Assembly: GCF_000515315.1 (NCBI RefSeq)
Contig: NZ_KI911562.1
Coordinates: 3,586,629-3,650,628 of the forward strand
Direction: 5' to 3'
DNA from: Asinibacterium sp. OR53
GTDB taxonomy: Bacteria > Bacteroidota > Bacteroidia > Chitinophagales > Chitinophagaceae
DNA: 64,000 bases
Position 1 is the stretch's first letter; each line of letters opens with the position of its first letter. A program made the position numbers and the translations under genes. Shown one piece after another: positions 16,188-23,662 of this stretch. Below the pieces are notes generated by a model. That model made no database searches. It saw only the letters and a list, made by a program, of their open reading frames with translations, and was not told where the DNA came from.

Positions 16188-16366
16188 CAGTAAAGCTTTG
16201 CGCTAAATTGATGAATGATCTTGTTACGATGATATTATGCAATTGTTATTTCTATCTACTGCGCGGTGTTTTAATCAAAATTTAATAACTCAATTCTAAA
16301 ACCACAATCTACTGATAATCATCAAAATATAAATATCTGTGTTTTCAAAGTAAACTTTCATTTAAA

Positions 16367-16400
16367 TCAAACGTTTGTTTAATTCAAACACTTGTTTAAT
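16367..16400 (+). promoter_or_regulatory. Tandem 17-bp operator, probably for the TetR regulator
   Basis: TCAAACGTTTGTTTAAT (16367-16383) is followed without a gap by TCAAACACTTGTTTAAT (16384-16400), with 15 of 17 bases equal. Each copy contains a palindromic CAAAC-GTTTG-like core, the first one perfect. It lies 111 bp upstream of the tetR-type gene that heads the efflux operon. TetR dimers bind such palindromes, and two abutting copies suggest paired dimers and autorepression. The binding is inferred. Confidence 0.6.
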
Positions 16401-16410
16401 TTCACACCGT

Positions 16411-16490
16411 CGTCATCCTGAGCGAGCGGAGCGAGTCGAAGGGCCTGCTGGAGGTTCTGGCGGATCCCTCGGCTACGCTCGGGATGACGG
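16411..16490. repeat. Palindromic intergenic repeat (GTCATCCCGAGCG family), inverted pair
   Basis: CGTCATCCTGAGCGAGCGGA at the left and GGCTACGCTCGGGATGACGG at the right form an imperfect long hairpin. It sits between the tandem operator and the TetR start codon, so it would lie in the leader or promoter of the efflux regulator. Confidence 0.75.
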
Positions 16491-16510
16491 CAGCAATAAA
16501 TTTTCTGTAT

Positions 16511-17134
16511 ATGCATCCCGATAAAAAACAAAACATCATCGAAGCGGCCATGGAGCTGTTTGCCGACAAAGGATTTGAAGGCACTTCCATCCGCGAGCTC
16601 GCTGCCAAGGCCGGTGTAAACATCGCCATGGTGAATTATTATTTCGGCTCGAAAGAAAAATTGTTCGAAGCCATGGTGGAAGAGAAATCCACTTATTTCA
16701 GAGAGCGGCTCAACAGCGTCCTTATCGATGAATCGAAAAATGAACTGCAGAAAATAGATACTATTATTGAAGACTACGTGAACCGCATCACCAGTCAGCA
16801 TAAATACCACCGGGTGATCCACCAGGAACTGATGCTGCAGCAACGCGAATCGCTTCATGAAAGCATCATTGCTGTGTTTGCCAAGAACAAAGAAGTATTG
16901 AAAAAGATCATTGACCAGGGGGTGAAGAAAAAAGTATTCCGCAAAGTAGACCCTGAGCTCACCATCGTTACCCTCTTTGGTACCATGCACCAGGCGTTAC
17001 TGTCGAAATCCATGTGTCAGTTCCTGATAGCCAAAGGCGCCAACTTCGATCCCTATACCGATGAAGCTTTTAAGAAAAGACTTATTAATCACATCAAACA
17101 GGTCATGCACGCGCACTTATCGCATCAACCATAA
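16511..17134 (+). CDS. TetR/AcrR-family repressor of the adjacent efflux operon
   Basis: This 207-residue protein has a standard TetR N-terminal HTH at residues 5-50 (IIEAAMELFADKGFEG, SIRELAAKAGVNIAMVNYYF). An all-helical ligand-binding domain fills the rest. The ATG at 16511 was chosen because the homology starts there; codons back to 16484 lie in the palindromic repeat. It is the first gene of an efflux set, 49 bp before the HlyD-type gene. A tandem palindromic repeat upstream is its likely operator. The inducing ligand is unknown. Confidence 0.9.
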   Translation: MHPDKKQNIIEAAMELFADKGFEGTSIRELAAKAGVNIAMVNYYFGSKEKLFEAMVEEKSTYFRERLNSVLIDESKNELQKIDTIIEDYVNRITSQHKYHRVIHQELMLQQRESLHESIIAVFAKNKEVLKKIIDQGVKKKVFRKVDPELTIVTLFGTMHQALLSKSMCQFLIAKGANFDPYTDEAFKKRLINHIKQVMHAHLSHQP

Positions 17135-17183
17135 CGTCATTTATATCATCAACTGTAAACAAGCAATCTAAACACCTTTTCGT

Positions 17184-18227
17184 ATGACAAAACAAAAACC
17201 CGCAGCAAAAAAGTCACCCGTAAGAATCGTGGTACTCAGCGTGGTATTTCTTATCGTTGCTTATGTAGGCTATAACAAAATCCATTTCGCCATTACCCAT
17301 GAGACCACCGACAATGCACAGGTGGAAACCCAGATCACACCTGTACTGCCCAGGGTGGCCGGTTACGTGAAAACCATTTCTGTAAAAGATTATGATTCTG
17401 TTGCAGCCGGTCAGCTCCTGGTAGAACTCGACGATGCCGAATTGCAAACGCAATTATTGGAAATGGAAGCCGATTACAAACAGGCTGAAGCCGATCTCAT
17501 CAATGCCAGGGCGGCACTCAACAATGCCGTGGTATCACTCCGCATCAACAAAGGCAATATCGACCTGAACGATGTGCGTAAGAAAAAAGCGGAAGACGAT
17601 TTGAAAAGAGACCAGAACCTGTTCAACGACCAGGCCATCACCCGCAAGCAACTCGACGACAGCAAGTACAATGTAGAAACGGCCGCACAGCAGTACCAGA
17701 ATGCCAAGACCGATCTGAGCTCTGCCGAAAGCCGCATTGCTGTTTTGCAGGCAGGCATAGAAAAAGCAACCGCTGCATTGGCTGTAAAACAAGCCAAGAT
17801 CGAGCAAACCAAACTCAAGTTGTCTTATACCAGGATCTATGCACCACAGGCAGGCAAGATCGGTAAGAAAAATATTTCAGAAGGCCAATATGTGCAGGCA
17901 GGCACGCCCCTGTTCTCTATTGTAAACGATACCACTTACTGGATCGTAGCCAATTTCAAAGAGAACCAGTTAAAAAAATTATATCCCGGTAAAGACGTAG
18001 ATATAGAAGTGGATGCGTATCCTGATCTTAAAATCAAAGGCGCTATCGAAACTTTGAGTGAAGCCACTGGCGCCAAGTTCTCTTTGTTACCGCCCGATAA
18101 TGCCAGCGGCAACTTCGTAAAAGTAACCCAGCGCGTTCCCGTAAAGATCCGTATCAAAGACATGGATAAATACAGGAACATGCTGCGTGCAGGTTTAAGC
18201 GTTTATATCAGCACTGAAATCAATTAA
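17184..18227 (+). CDS. HlyD/EmrA-type membrane fusion protein
   Basis: This 347-residue protein is the periplasmic adaptor of a tripartite drug-efflux pump. It has one N-terminal membrane helix (residues 12-30), then the EmrA signature TTDNAQVETQI and the first half of the lipoyl domain (VAGYVKTISVKDYDSVAAGQ). A coiled-coil hairpin (about 75-205, Ala/Lys/Glu-rich) and the second lipoyl half (IYAPQAGKIGKKNISEGQ) with a beta-barrel follow. It is separated from the transporter gene by 2 bp. With the 14-helix MFS and TolC-like protein it should connect inner and outer membranes. Confidence 0.92.
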   Translation: MTKQKPAAKKSPVRIVVLSVVFLIVAYVGYNKIHFAITHETTDNAQVETQITPVLPRVAGYVKTISVKDYDSVAAGQLLVELDDAELQTQLLEMEADYKQAEADLINARAALNNAVVSLRINKGNIDLNDVRKKKAEDDLKRDQNLFNDQAITRKQLDDSKYNVETAAQQYQNAKTDLSSAESRIAVLQAGIEKATAALAVKQAKIEQTKLKLSYTRIYAPQAGKIGKKNISEGQYVQAGTPLFSIVNDTTYWIVANFKENQLKKLYPGKDVDIEVDAYPDLKIKGAIETLSEATGAKFSLLPPDNASGNFVKVTQRVPVKIRIKDMDKYRNMLRAGLSVYISTEIN

Positions 18228-18229
18228 TC

Positions 18230-19813
18230 ATGGCAACGCCTAAAGGATTTGCCAAGGCCATCATCGTACTCACTACCGTTACCGCGGCCATCATGGAGCT
18301 CATCGATACCTCCATCGTGAACGTAGCGCTGAGTGATATGAGCGGTAGCCTCGGCGTAAACATAGAAGACATCAGCTGGGTCATCACCGCTTATGCCATC
18401 GCAAACGTGATCATCATTCCGCTCACCGGATTTTTAGCGGAATATTTCGGAAGAAAGAATTATTACATCGTTTCCATGATCATCTTTACGATTGCATCGT
18501 ATATGTGCGGTCAGTCTACCAGCCTCGTAGAGATCATTATCTGGCGCTTTGTACAAGGTGTGGGCGGCGGCGCCCTCCTGTCTACTTCTCAGGCCATCCT
18601 CTTCGATGCCTTTGAACCGAAAGACAGGCCCATTGCTTCGGGTTTGTTTGGTATGGGTCTCGTGTTAGGTCCTACCCTCGGCCCTACACTGGGTGGATAT
18701 ATCATTGACCACGCTTCCTGGCCGCTGATCTTTATGATCAACATACCCATTGGTATCATCGCAACTTTTTTATCCTTCACTTTTATTGAAAAGAAAGAAG
18801 GCGAAGGAAAAAATAAAAAACACATCACCATCGATTATACCGGTATCCTGCTGCTCATGGTAGGTATCGGCAGCCTGCAGTACATGCTGGAAAGAGGTGA
18901 ATCTGAAGACTGGTTCAGCAGTAATACCATCATCATTACTTCTGTTCTCGCCTTTGTTGGTCTGATTGCTTTCATCTGGTATGAACTGAGCATCAAATCG
19001 CCCGCGGTGAACCTGAAAGTATTGAACAACCGGAACCTGGCATTCACCACCATCTTCACTTTTGTGGTGGGTGTGGGATTGTTTACCTCGGTGTTTGTAT
19101 TTCCCGTACTGGCACAGAGAACATTGGGTTATACCGCTTATGAAACAGGTCTCACCTTACTCGCACCTACCATGATCACCGTTGTGATGATGCCCATCAT
19201 TGGTAAAGTGATGAGTAAAGGCGTCTCACCCATTCCTTTTGTGGTGATCGGGTTCCTGCTCTTTGCAGGTTATGCCTGGCTGAGTGCAGGTGTGAGTCCG
19301 GATGTGAACAAAGACGATTTCTTTTTACCCCTGGCCCTTCGCGCCGTAGGCATCAGCATGGTGCAGTTACCGCTGATCAACCAGGCAGTAGCAGGCTTGC
19401 AGCCCAAAGATTATGCATCCGGCATTGCACTCAACAACATGATCCGGCAACTGGGCGGCGCTTTTGGTATTGCACTGGCCAATAACTACATCGCAAGACA
19501 ATATGCACAACACCGGTACGACCTGGTTTCCAAAGTAACAGGCGAATCGCAGATGTTCATTGAAAGAAGCCATACGATCGCACAGAGCATCATATTGAAA
19601 ACGGGCGATGTGGCCGGCGCCGGCACACAAGCCCTCGCTACCATCAACCGGGTGGTGGACAGGGAAGCGTATTTCCTCTCCTACCTCGACACCTTCCGAC
19701 TCATCACCATCTTCTTTATACTGGTGATACCGCTGGTAGGATTCCTGAAAGTGAAAAAGAAATCAGCCGCCGAAATGGCTGCAACGATGAAAGCGGCGTC
19801 GGAAGCGCATTGA
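18230..19813 (+). CDS. DHA2-family MFS drug:H+ antiporter (EmrB-type)
   Basis: This 527-residue protein has about 14 membrane helices, the size and pattern of the DHA2 (EmrB/QacA) group. Near the N-terminus it has IDTSIVNVAL, the usual DHA2 helix 1 motif (D-x-T-IVNVAL). After helix 2 it has GFLAEYFGRKN (motif A), and helix 5 has the antiporter motif C-like GLVLGPTLGPTLGG. It exports hydrophobic compounds using the proton gradient, in complex with the adjacent HlyD and TolC proteins. The substrate cannot be read from sequence. Confidence 0.92.
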   Translation: MATPKGFAKAIIVLTTVTAAIMELIDTSIVNVALSDMSGSLGVNIEDISWVITAYAIANVIIIPLTGFLAEYFGRKNYYIVSMIIFTIASYMCGQSTSLVEIIIWRFVQGVGGGALLSTSQAILFDAFEPKDRPIASGLFGMGLVLGPTLGPTLGGYIIDHASWPLIFMINIPIGIIATFLSFTFIEKKEGEGKNKKHITIDYTGILLLMVGIGSLQYMLERGESEDWFSSNTIIITSVLAFVGLIAFIWYELSIKSPAVNLKVLNNRNLAFTTIFTFVVGVGLFTSVFVFPVLAQRTLGYTAYETGLTLLAPTMITVVMMPIIGKVMSKGVSPIPFVVIGFLLFAGYAWLSAGVSPDVNKDDFFLPLALRAVGISMVQLPLINQAVAGLQPKDYASGIALNNMIRQLGGAFGIALANNYIARQYAQHRYDLVSKVTGESQMFIERSHTIAQSIILKTGDVAGAGTQALATINRVVDREAYFLSYLDTFRLITIFFILVIPLVGFLKVKKKSAAEMAATMKAASEAH

Positions 19814-19850
19814 TGAAATCAACAATCAAAGAAAAAATTCAAAATAGAAG

Positions 19851-21131
19851 ATGAAAAAAATATTGATCATATCATTGTTTACAGCTACAGCATTTTCCGT
19901 TGGAGCACAGGTAGCTGTGAACAATGAACTGAAAGGACTGATCAACCAATCCTTTGGTTACTTTCCCAAAGTGAAAGAAGTGGAGCATACCATTACCACA
20001 GCCGATGAAAAATTAGCGCTCACCCGCTTGAATAAACTGCCCGATGTAACAGCAGATGCTTCTTACGCCTATGTAAGGCCGAAGATCGAGATCCCGCTGG
20101 GCGGAGAGAGTTTCCAGTTTGCTCCTGTACACAATGTAAGCGGTGCACTCAATGCCACTTATGCACTTTTGGATTTTGGCAGGCTGCAGGCCAATATCAA
20201 CCGCGCAAAAGAAGATCTGCTGTATGCCAAACACAATACCGACTATGTGAAAAGTCAGCTCGCCAACCAGGTAGCCGTTGTGTATTACAACATTGTTTTT
20301 TTACAGAAAGCAATTGGCATACAGGACAGCGTACTGAGTTACCTCAACGAGAATAAAAGGATTGTAAACAGCAAGTTGAAAAACGGCGATGCATTGAAGA
20401 TCGACCTGCTGAACATACAGGCTTCTATCGACAATGAAGAGAACCGCAAGGTAGACCTGAAGAACAACCTGCAAAAACAACTCAACCTGCTCGAGTACAC
20501 TACCGGTGTGAGCCAGAGCCAGGGTAAGGCATTTGATTTTGATATCAACCTCACCGATGCCGGAAGTGCATTGGGATTGGCCCAGGCCAATAACCTTGAA
20601 TTTATCCTGGCAAAAGACAAGATCAAACAGGCCGAGAGCGACCTGGCCATTGTTAAAACAGCAGAAAAACCAACGGTTGGACTGAAAGCCGGCGCCGGCA
20701 TCAAGAATGGTTATGTGCCTTATATCGCAGACATGCGTTTTAATTACATGGCAGGTATCGGTTTTTCAGTGCCTATTTACAATGGTGGCAAGAATAAACA
20801 GCAACAGAAATTGCAGGAGAACATCATCAAACAAAATGAGATGGCGGTGGAAAGCCTCAGCAGCAATTACAAAAAAGACATTGCGCAGGCCTTGACCGAT
20901 GTTGCCACCAACCTCGAAAGGATAAAGAATACACAGGGCCAGATAGAACAGGCGAAAGCCGCACAGGTATTGGCTTCCAACCGTTTCAACAATGGTGTGG
21001 GCACTAACCTGGAAATTACCAATGCCAGCACCAATGTACAACGCGCGGAACTCACCAAACTGCAATACGAATACCAATTGTGCTTGGCCAAGGTTGAATT
21101 ATCCAGACTGATGGGCTACCAGTACTGGTAA
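19851..21131 (+). CDS. TolC-family outer-membrane efflux protein
   Basis: This 426-residue protein has a signal peptide (ending SVGAQ). It carries two outer-membrane efflux repeats dominated by long alpha-helices, with features such as ATYALLDFGRLQANIN, VPIYNGGKNKQQQKLQEN and RFNNGVGTNLEITNA in the second repeat. TolC proteins trimerise into an outer-membrane channel with a periplasmic helical tunnel. It is the last gene of the tetR-hlyD-MFS-tolC set, 37 bp after the transporter, and is followed by a strong hairpin terminator. Confidence 0.92.
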   Translation: MKKILIISLFTATAFSVGAQVAVNNELKGLINQSFGYFPKVKEVEHTITTADEKLALTRLNKLPDVTADASYAYVRPKIEIPLGGESFQFAPVHNVSGALNATYALLDFGRLQANINRAKEDLLYAKHNTDYVKSQLANQVAVVYYNIVFLQKAIGIQDSVLSYLNENKRIVNSKLKNGDALKIDLLNIQASIDNEENRKVDLKNNLQKQLNLLEYTTGVSQSQGKAFDFDINLTDAGSALGLAQANNLEFILAKDKIKQAESDLAIVKTAEKPTVGLKAGAGIKNGYVPYIADMRFNYMAGIGFSVPIYNGGKNKQQQKLQENIIKQNEMAVESLSSNYKKDIAQALTDVATNLERIKNTQGQIEQAKAAQVLASNRFNNGVGTNLEITNASTNVQRAELTKLQYEYQLCLAKVELSRLMGYQYW

Positions 21132-21153
21132 TAATTAAAAAAACGATAACAGG

Positions 21154-21190
21154 AAATCAGGATGTAGGCACCCTATCATCCTGATTTTTT
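21154..21190 (+). terminator. Rho-independent terminator of the efflux operon
   Basis: AAATCAGGATG (21154-21164) pairs with CATCCTGATTT (21177-21187) around a 12-base loop and is followed by further T residues. It ends the plus-strand efflux operon. The A-rich stretch on its left lets it also serve the convergent SET-domain gene, which stops at 21189. Confidence 0.85.
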
Positions 21191-21572
21191 ATTTCGCTTC
21201 AAACCAGATAGGTTTTTCATTGTCCGGATCCGCATTATAATTGATGAAGAGCTCATCTCCTGCTGCAATGGGTTTTACTGTAACGATCTTCATTGTATCT
21301 GCATCGAAGTCCATTTCATAGACACAGTTGGCATTGTATGAATGATTGTAAAGAGATAAGTAGCCTAGCGCTACACATGCGCCTTTGAAATCATCGCCCC
21401 ATTCGAAAATATAATCGTACAGGAGGGTTGCTTCTACCTTCTGCCTGTCTTCCACTCCCAGCACGAGTACCGGGGATATTTCCACTACCGTGCCGGGAGC
21501 GATGGGCTCGGAAGCGAATACGCCTCTTCCGCGGTTATCCGAAGGTGCAATATGAAGAATAGGTAAAATCAT
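21189..21572 (-). CDS. SET-domain protein (possible lysine methyltransferase)
   Basis: This 127-residue protein consists of a bare SET domain. RGRGVFASEPIAPGTVVE is the first conserved strand pair with the SAM-contacting G-x-G. YNHSYNANC is the NHS/C pseudoknot motif that binds SAM, and AGDELFINYN supplies the catalytic Tyr. No pre-SET or Zn-binding post-SET domain is present. In eukaryotes such domains methylate histone lysines. Bacterial stand-alone SET proteins are known but mostly without defined targets, so substrate and role are open. The stop lies in the terminator shared with the efflux operon. Confidence 0.85.
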   Translation of the reverse strand: MILPILHIAPSDNRGRGVFASEPIAPGTVVEISPVLVLGVEDRQKVEATLLYDYIFEWGDDFKGACVALGYLSLYNHSYNANCVYEMDFDADTMKIVTVKPIAAGDELFINYNADPDNEKPIWFEAK

Positions 21573-21649
21573 ACTATTGCAAACTACAAAGTTCCATCAG
21601 AACCCCCAATTCCCTTGCTGTAATTGGTAATTCCCCTTAAATTGCGGCC

Positions 21650-23041
21650 ATGTCACTGGAACTGGAACAACCCGGCCTTCAAGAACAGTTTGAACAACTG
21701 ATTGAAAAAGAAGATAAGCTGGAGATCAGGGAATTCCTTGATCACCAGAATATCAGTGACGTGGCCGAACTCATCAACGCCTACCCGGAATACGAAGCGC
21801 AGATCATTGCCAATATGGCCATCCACCGGGCATCCAGTGTATTCAAGATCCTGGACATTGCCCAGCAGAAAGACATCGTAAAAGAACTGCCTTCTTCCAA
21901 GACCGCCGAATTGCTCAACGAGCTCCCAGCGGATGACCTTACCGACTTCCTCGAAGAATTACCCAAAGCCGCCATACGCGACCTCATTAAGTTGCTCGAT
22001 CCCGAAGAAAGAAAGATCACGCTTTCTATGCTGGGATACCCGGAAGACAGTGTGGGCCGTTTGATGACGCCCGATTATGTATATGTATTCGCCGATAACA
22101 CCGTTACGGAAGTGTTCAGCACCATCCGAAAACATGGTAAGAACAGCGAAACCGTAGACGTGATCTACGTGATCAATGATAAGGGTGAACTGGTAGATGA
22201 TATCCGTATCCGCGATGTGATCCTCGCATCGCCAGAGAAACGCCTCATTGAGATCATCGATGGAAGAGTGGTATCGCTGAATGTGAATGATGACCAGGAA
22301 CATGCAAGCCAGGTTTTTAAAATGAATAACCGCGTGGCACTGCCCGTGGTAGACGACAATAACATTTTACTGGGCATTGTTACCATCGACGATATGTTGT
22401 GGGTGGCCAATGAAGAGTTCAGTGAAGACATACAAAAAATAGGTGGTACCGAAGCATTTGATGAACCTTACCTGGATATACCCTTATTGAAATTGTTCCG
22501 TAAAAGAATTGGCTGGCTGGTAGTGCTTTTCCTTGGCGAAATGCTTACGGCTACCGCCATGGGTTATTTTGAAGACGAGATAACCAAAGCCGTGGTGCTG
22601 GCCCTTTTTGTACCCCTGATCATTTCCAGCGGCGGCAACAGCGGATCGCAGGCATCCACGCTGATCATACAGGCCATGGCCGTAGGCGAGATCAGTCTGG
22701 CCGACTGGTGGCGCGTATTAAGAAGGGAATTATCGAGCGGCTTATTGTTGGGAGGTGTGTTGGGTATCATTGGATTCGTTAGGGTAGTTGTATGGCATTC
22801 CATCGCCCCCACTCTTTACGGTCAGCACTGGATGCTGATTGCTTCCACCGTAGGGTTTTCCCTGGTAGGCGTTGTATTATGGGGCACCCTTTCCGGTTCC
22901 ATGTTACCTATTGTATTGAAGAAGCTGGGTGCCGACCCCGCCGTGTCTTCTGCCCCGTTCGTTGCCACACTGGTAGACGTAACCGGGCTCATCATTTACT
23001 TCTCCGTTGCGTTCTTCTTCCTGCAGGGGATACTTCTTTGA
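21650..23041 (+). CDS. mgtE: Magnesium transporter MgtE
   Basis: This 463-residue protein has the MgtE order. A Mg-sensing N domain of alpha-helical repeats comes first (to about 130, with LNELPADDLTDFLEELP). Two CBS domains follow (about 140-265), then a five-helix membrane domain (about 285-463) with ISSGGNSGSQASTLIIQAMA, the conserved pore segment. The channel closes when the cytosolic domains bind Mg2+. There is no leader that I recognise as an M-box. A large inverted-repeat element follows the gene. Confidence 0.95.
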   Translation: MSLELEQPGLQEQFEQLIEKEDKLEIREFLDHQNISDVAELINAYPEYEAQIIANMAIHRASSVFKILDIAQQKDIVKELPSSKTAELLNELPADDLTDFLEELPKAAIRDLIKLLDPEERKITLSMLGYPEDSVGRLMTPDYVYVFADNTVTEVFSTIRKHGKNSETVDVIYVINDKGELVDDIRIRDVILASPEKRLIEIIDGRVVSLNVNDDQEHASQVFKMNNRVALPVVDDNNILLGIVTIDDMLWVANEEFSEDIQKIGGTEAFDEPYLDIPLLKLFRKRIGWLVVLFLGEMLTATAMGYFEDEITKAVVLALFVPLIISSGGNSGSQASTLIIQAMAVGEISLADWWRVLRRELSSGLLLGGVLGIIGFVRVVVWHSIAPTLYGQHWMLIASTVGFSLVGVVLWGTLSGSMLPIVLKKLGADPAVSSAPFVATLVDVTGLIIYFSVAFFFLQGILL

Positions 23042-23056
23042 TCCGTATTTCCTCTT

Positions 23057-23186
23057 CATCCCGAGCGAGCGAAGCAAGTCGAGGGAGCTGCTGAGCAACT
23101 TTTTCTCGTCATCCCGAGCGCAGCCGAGGGATCTGCCCGAGTGTTCATCAGGTCCCTCGACTCGCTTCGCTCGCTCGGGATGACGA
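23057..23186. repeat. Long palindromic repeat element, three units (GTCATCCCGAGCG family)
   Basis: A 30-bp left arm (23057-23086) and a right arm (23153-23182) are inverted complements with one mismatch. A third unit, GTCATCCCGAGCGCAGCCGA, lies between them. The transcript could fold into a very stable hairpin between mgtE and the FKBP gene. It may act in termination, mRNA protection, or as a mobile palindrome. Confidence 0.8.
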
Positions 23187-23206
23187 AAAGAACAAGCCAA
23201 CAATAT

Positions 23207-23214
23207 TATCTTTG
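23207..23214 (+). promoter_or_regulatory. Bacteroidota -7 box TATCTTTG for the FKBP gene
   Basis: TATCTTTG matches TAnnTTTG exactly and lies 12 bp before the ATG at 23227, which implies a very short leader. No clear -33 TTG is visible at the expected distance, because the palindromic repeat ends there. Confidence 0.5.
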
Positions 23215-23226
23215 CACAAAAAACAT

Positions 23227-23661
23227 ATGGGTGTTGCAGATCAATTAGCACAAATGAGAGCCGAAAAAGCGGCCGCCAATTTGAAAGCAGGACAAGATTT
23301 CCTGGCCGGAAACAAACAAAAGCCCGGCATAACCGAATTGCCCAGTGGCTTACAATACGAGGTCTTAACAGAAGGCAATGGTGAAAAGCCCAAAGCACAC
23401 AATGAGGTAACCTGTCATTACCACGGCACACTCATCAATGGAACGATATTCGATAGTTCTGTACAACGCGGGCGCCCCGCTTCTTTCCCGCTGAACATGG
23501 TGATCAAAGGATGGACCGAAGGATTACAATTGATGCCCACCGGAAGCAAATGGCGTTTTTATATTCCGTCTCACCTGGCTTATGGTGAGAGGCAGGTAAG
23601 CGCAGAGATCGGTCCGAACAGTACCTTGATATTCGATGTAGAACTGATCAGCTTCAAATAA
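23227..23661 (+). CDS. FKBP-type peptidyl-prolyl cis-trans isomerase
   Basis: This 144-residue protein has a short helical N-terminal extension (1-30, QAxFLAGNKQKPG-like, as in FkpA/Mip relatives). A complete FKBP domain follows: LPSGLQYEVLTEGNG, VTCHYHGTLINGTIFDSS, GWTEGLQLMPTGSKWRFYIP and LAYGE. It accelerates proline isomerisation during protein folding. There is no signal peptide, so the cytosol is likely. The ATG at 23227 is preferred over the TTG at 23212, because that TTG is part of the -7 box. It ends 1 bp before the convergent ABC-F gene. Confidence 0.93.
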   Translation: MGVADQLAQMRAEKAAANLKAGQDFLAGNKQKPGITELPSGLQYEVLTEGNGEKPKAHNEVTCHYHGTLINGTIFDSSVQRGRPASFPLNMVIKGWTEGLQLMPTGSKWRFYIPSHLAYGERQVSAEIGPNSTLIFDVELISFK

Positions 23662-23662
23662 A

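Noticed and set aside
16402..16990. Long minus-strand frames over the TetR gene and the palindromic repeat
   Set aside because: They are antisense to a clear TetR gene, and their ends read through the repeat, producing low-complexity sequence.
21573..21649. M-box riboswitch upstream of mgtE
   Set aside because: The gap is only 77 bp, too short for an M-box aptamer, and no conserved elements are visible.
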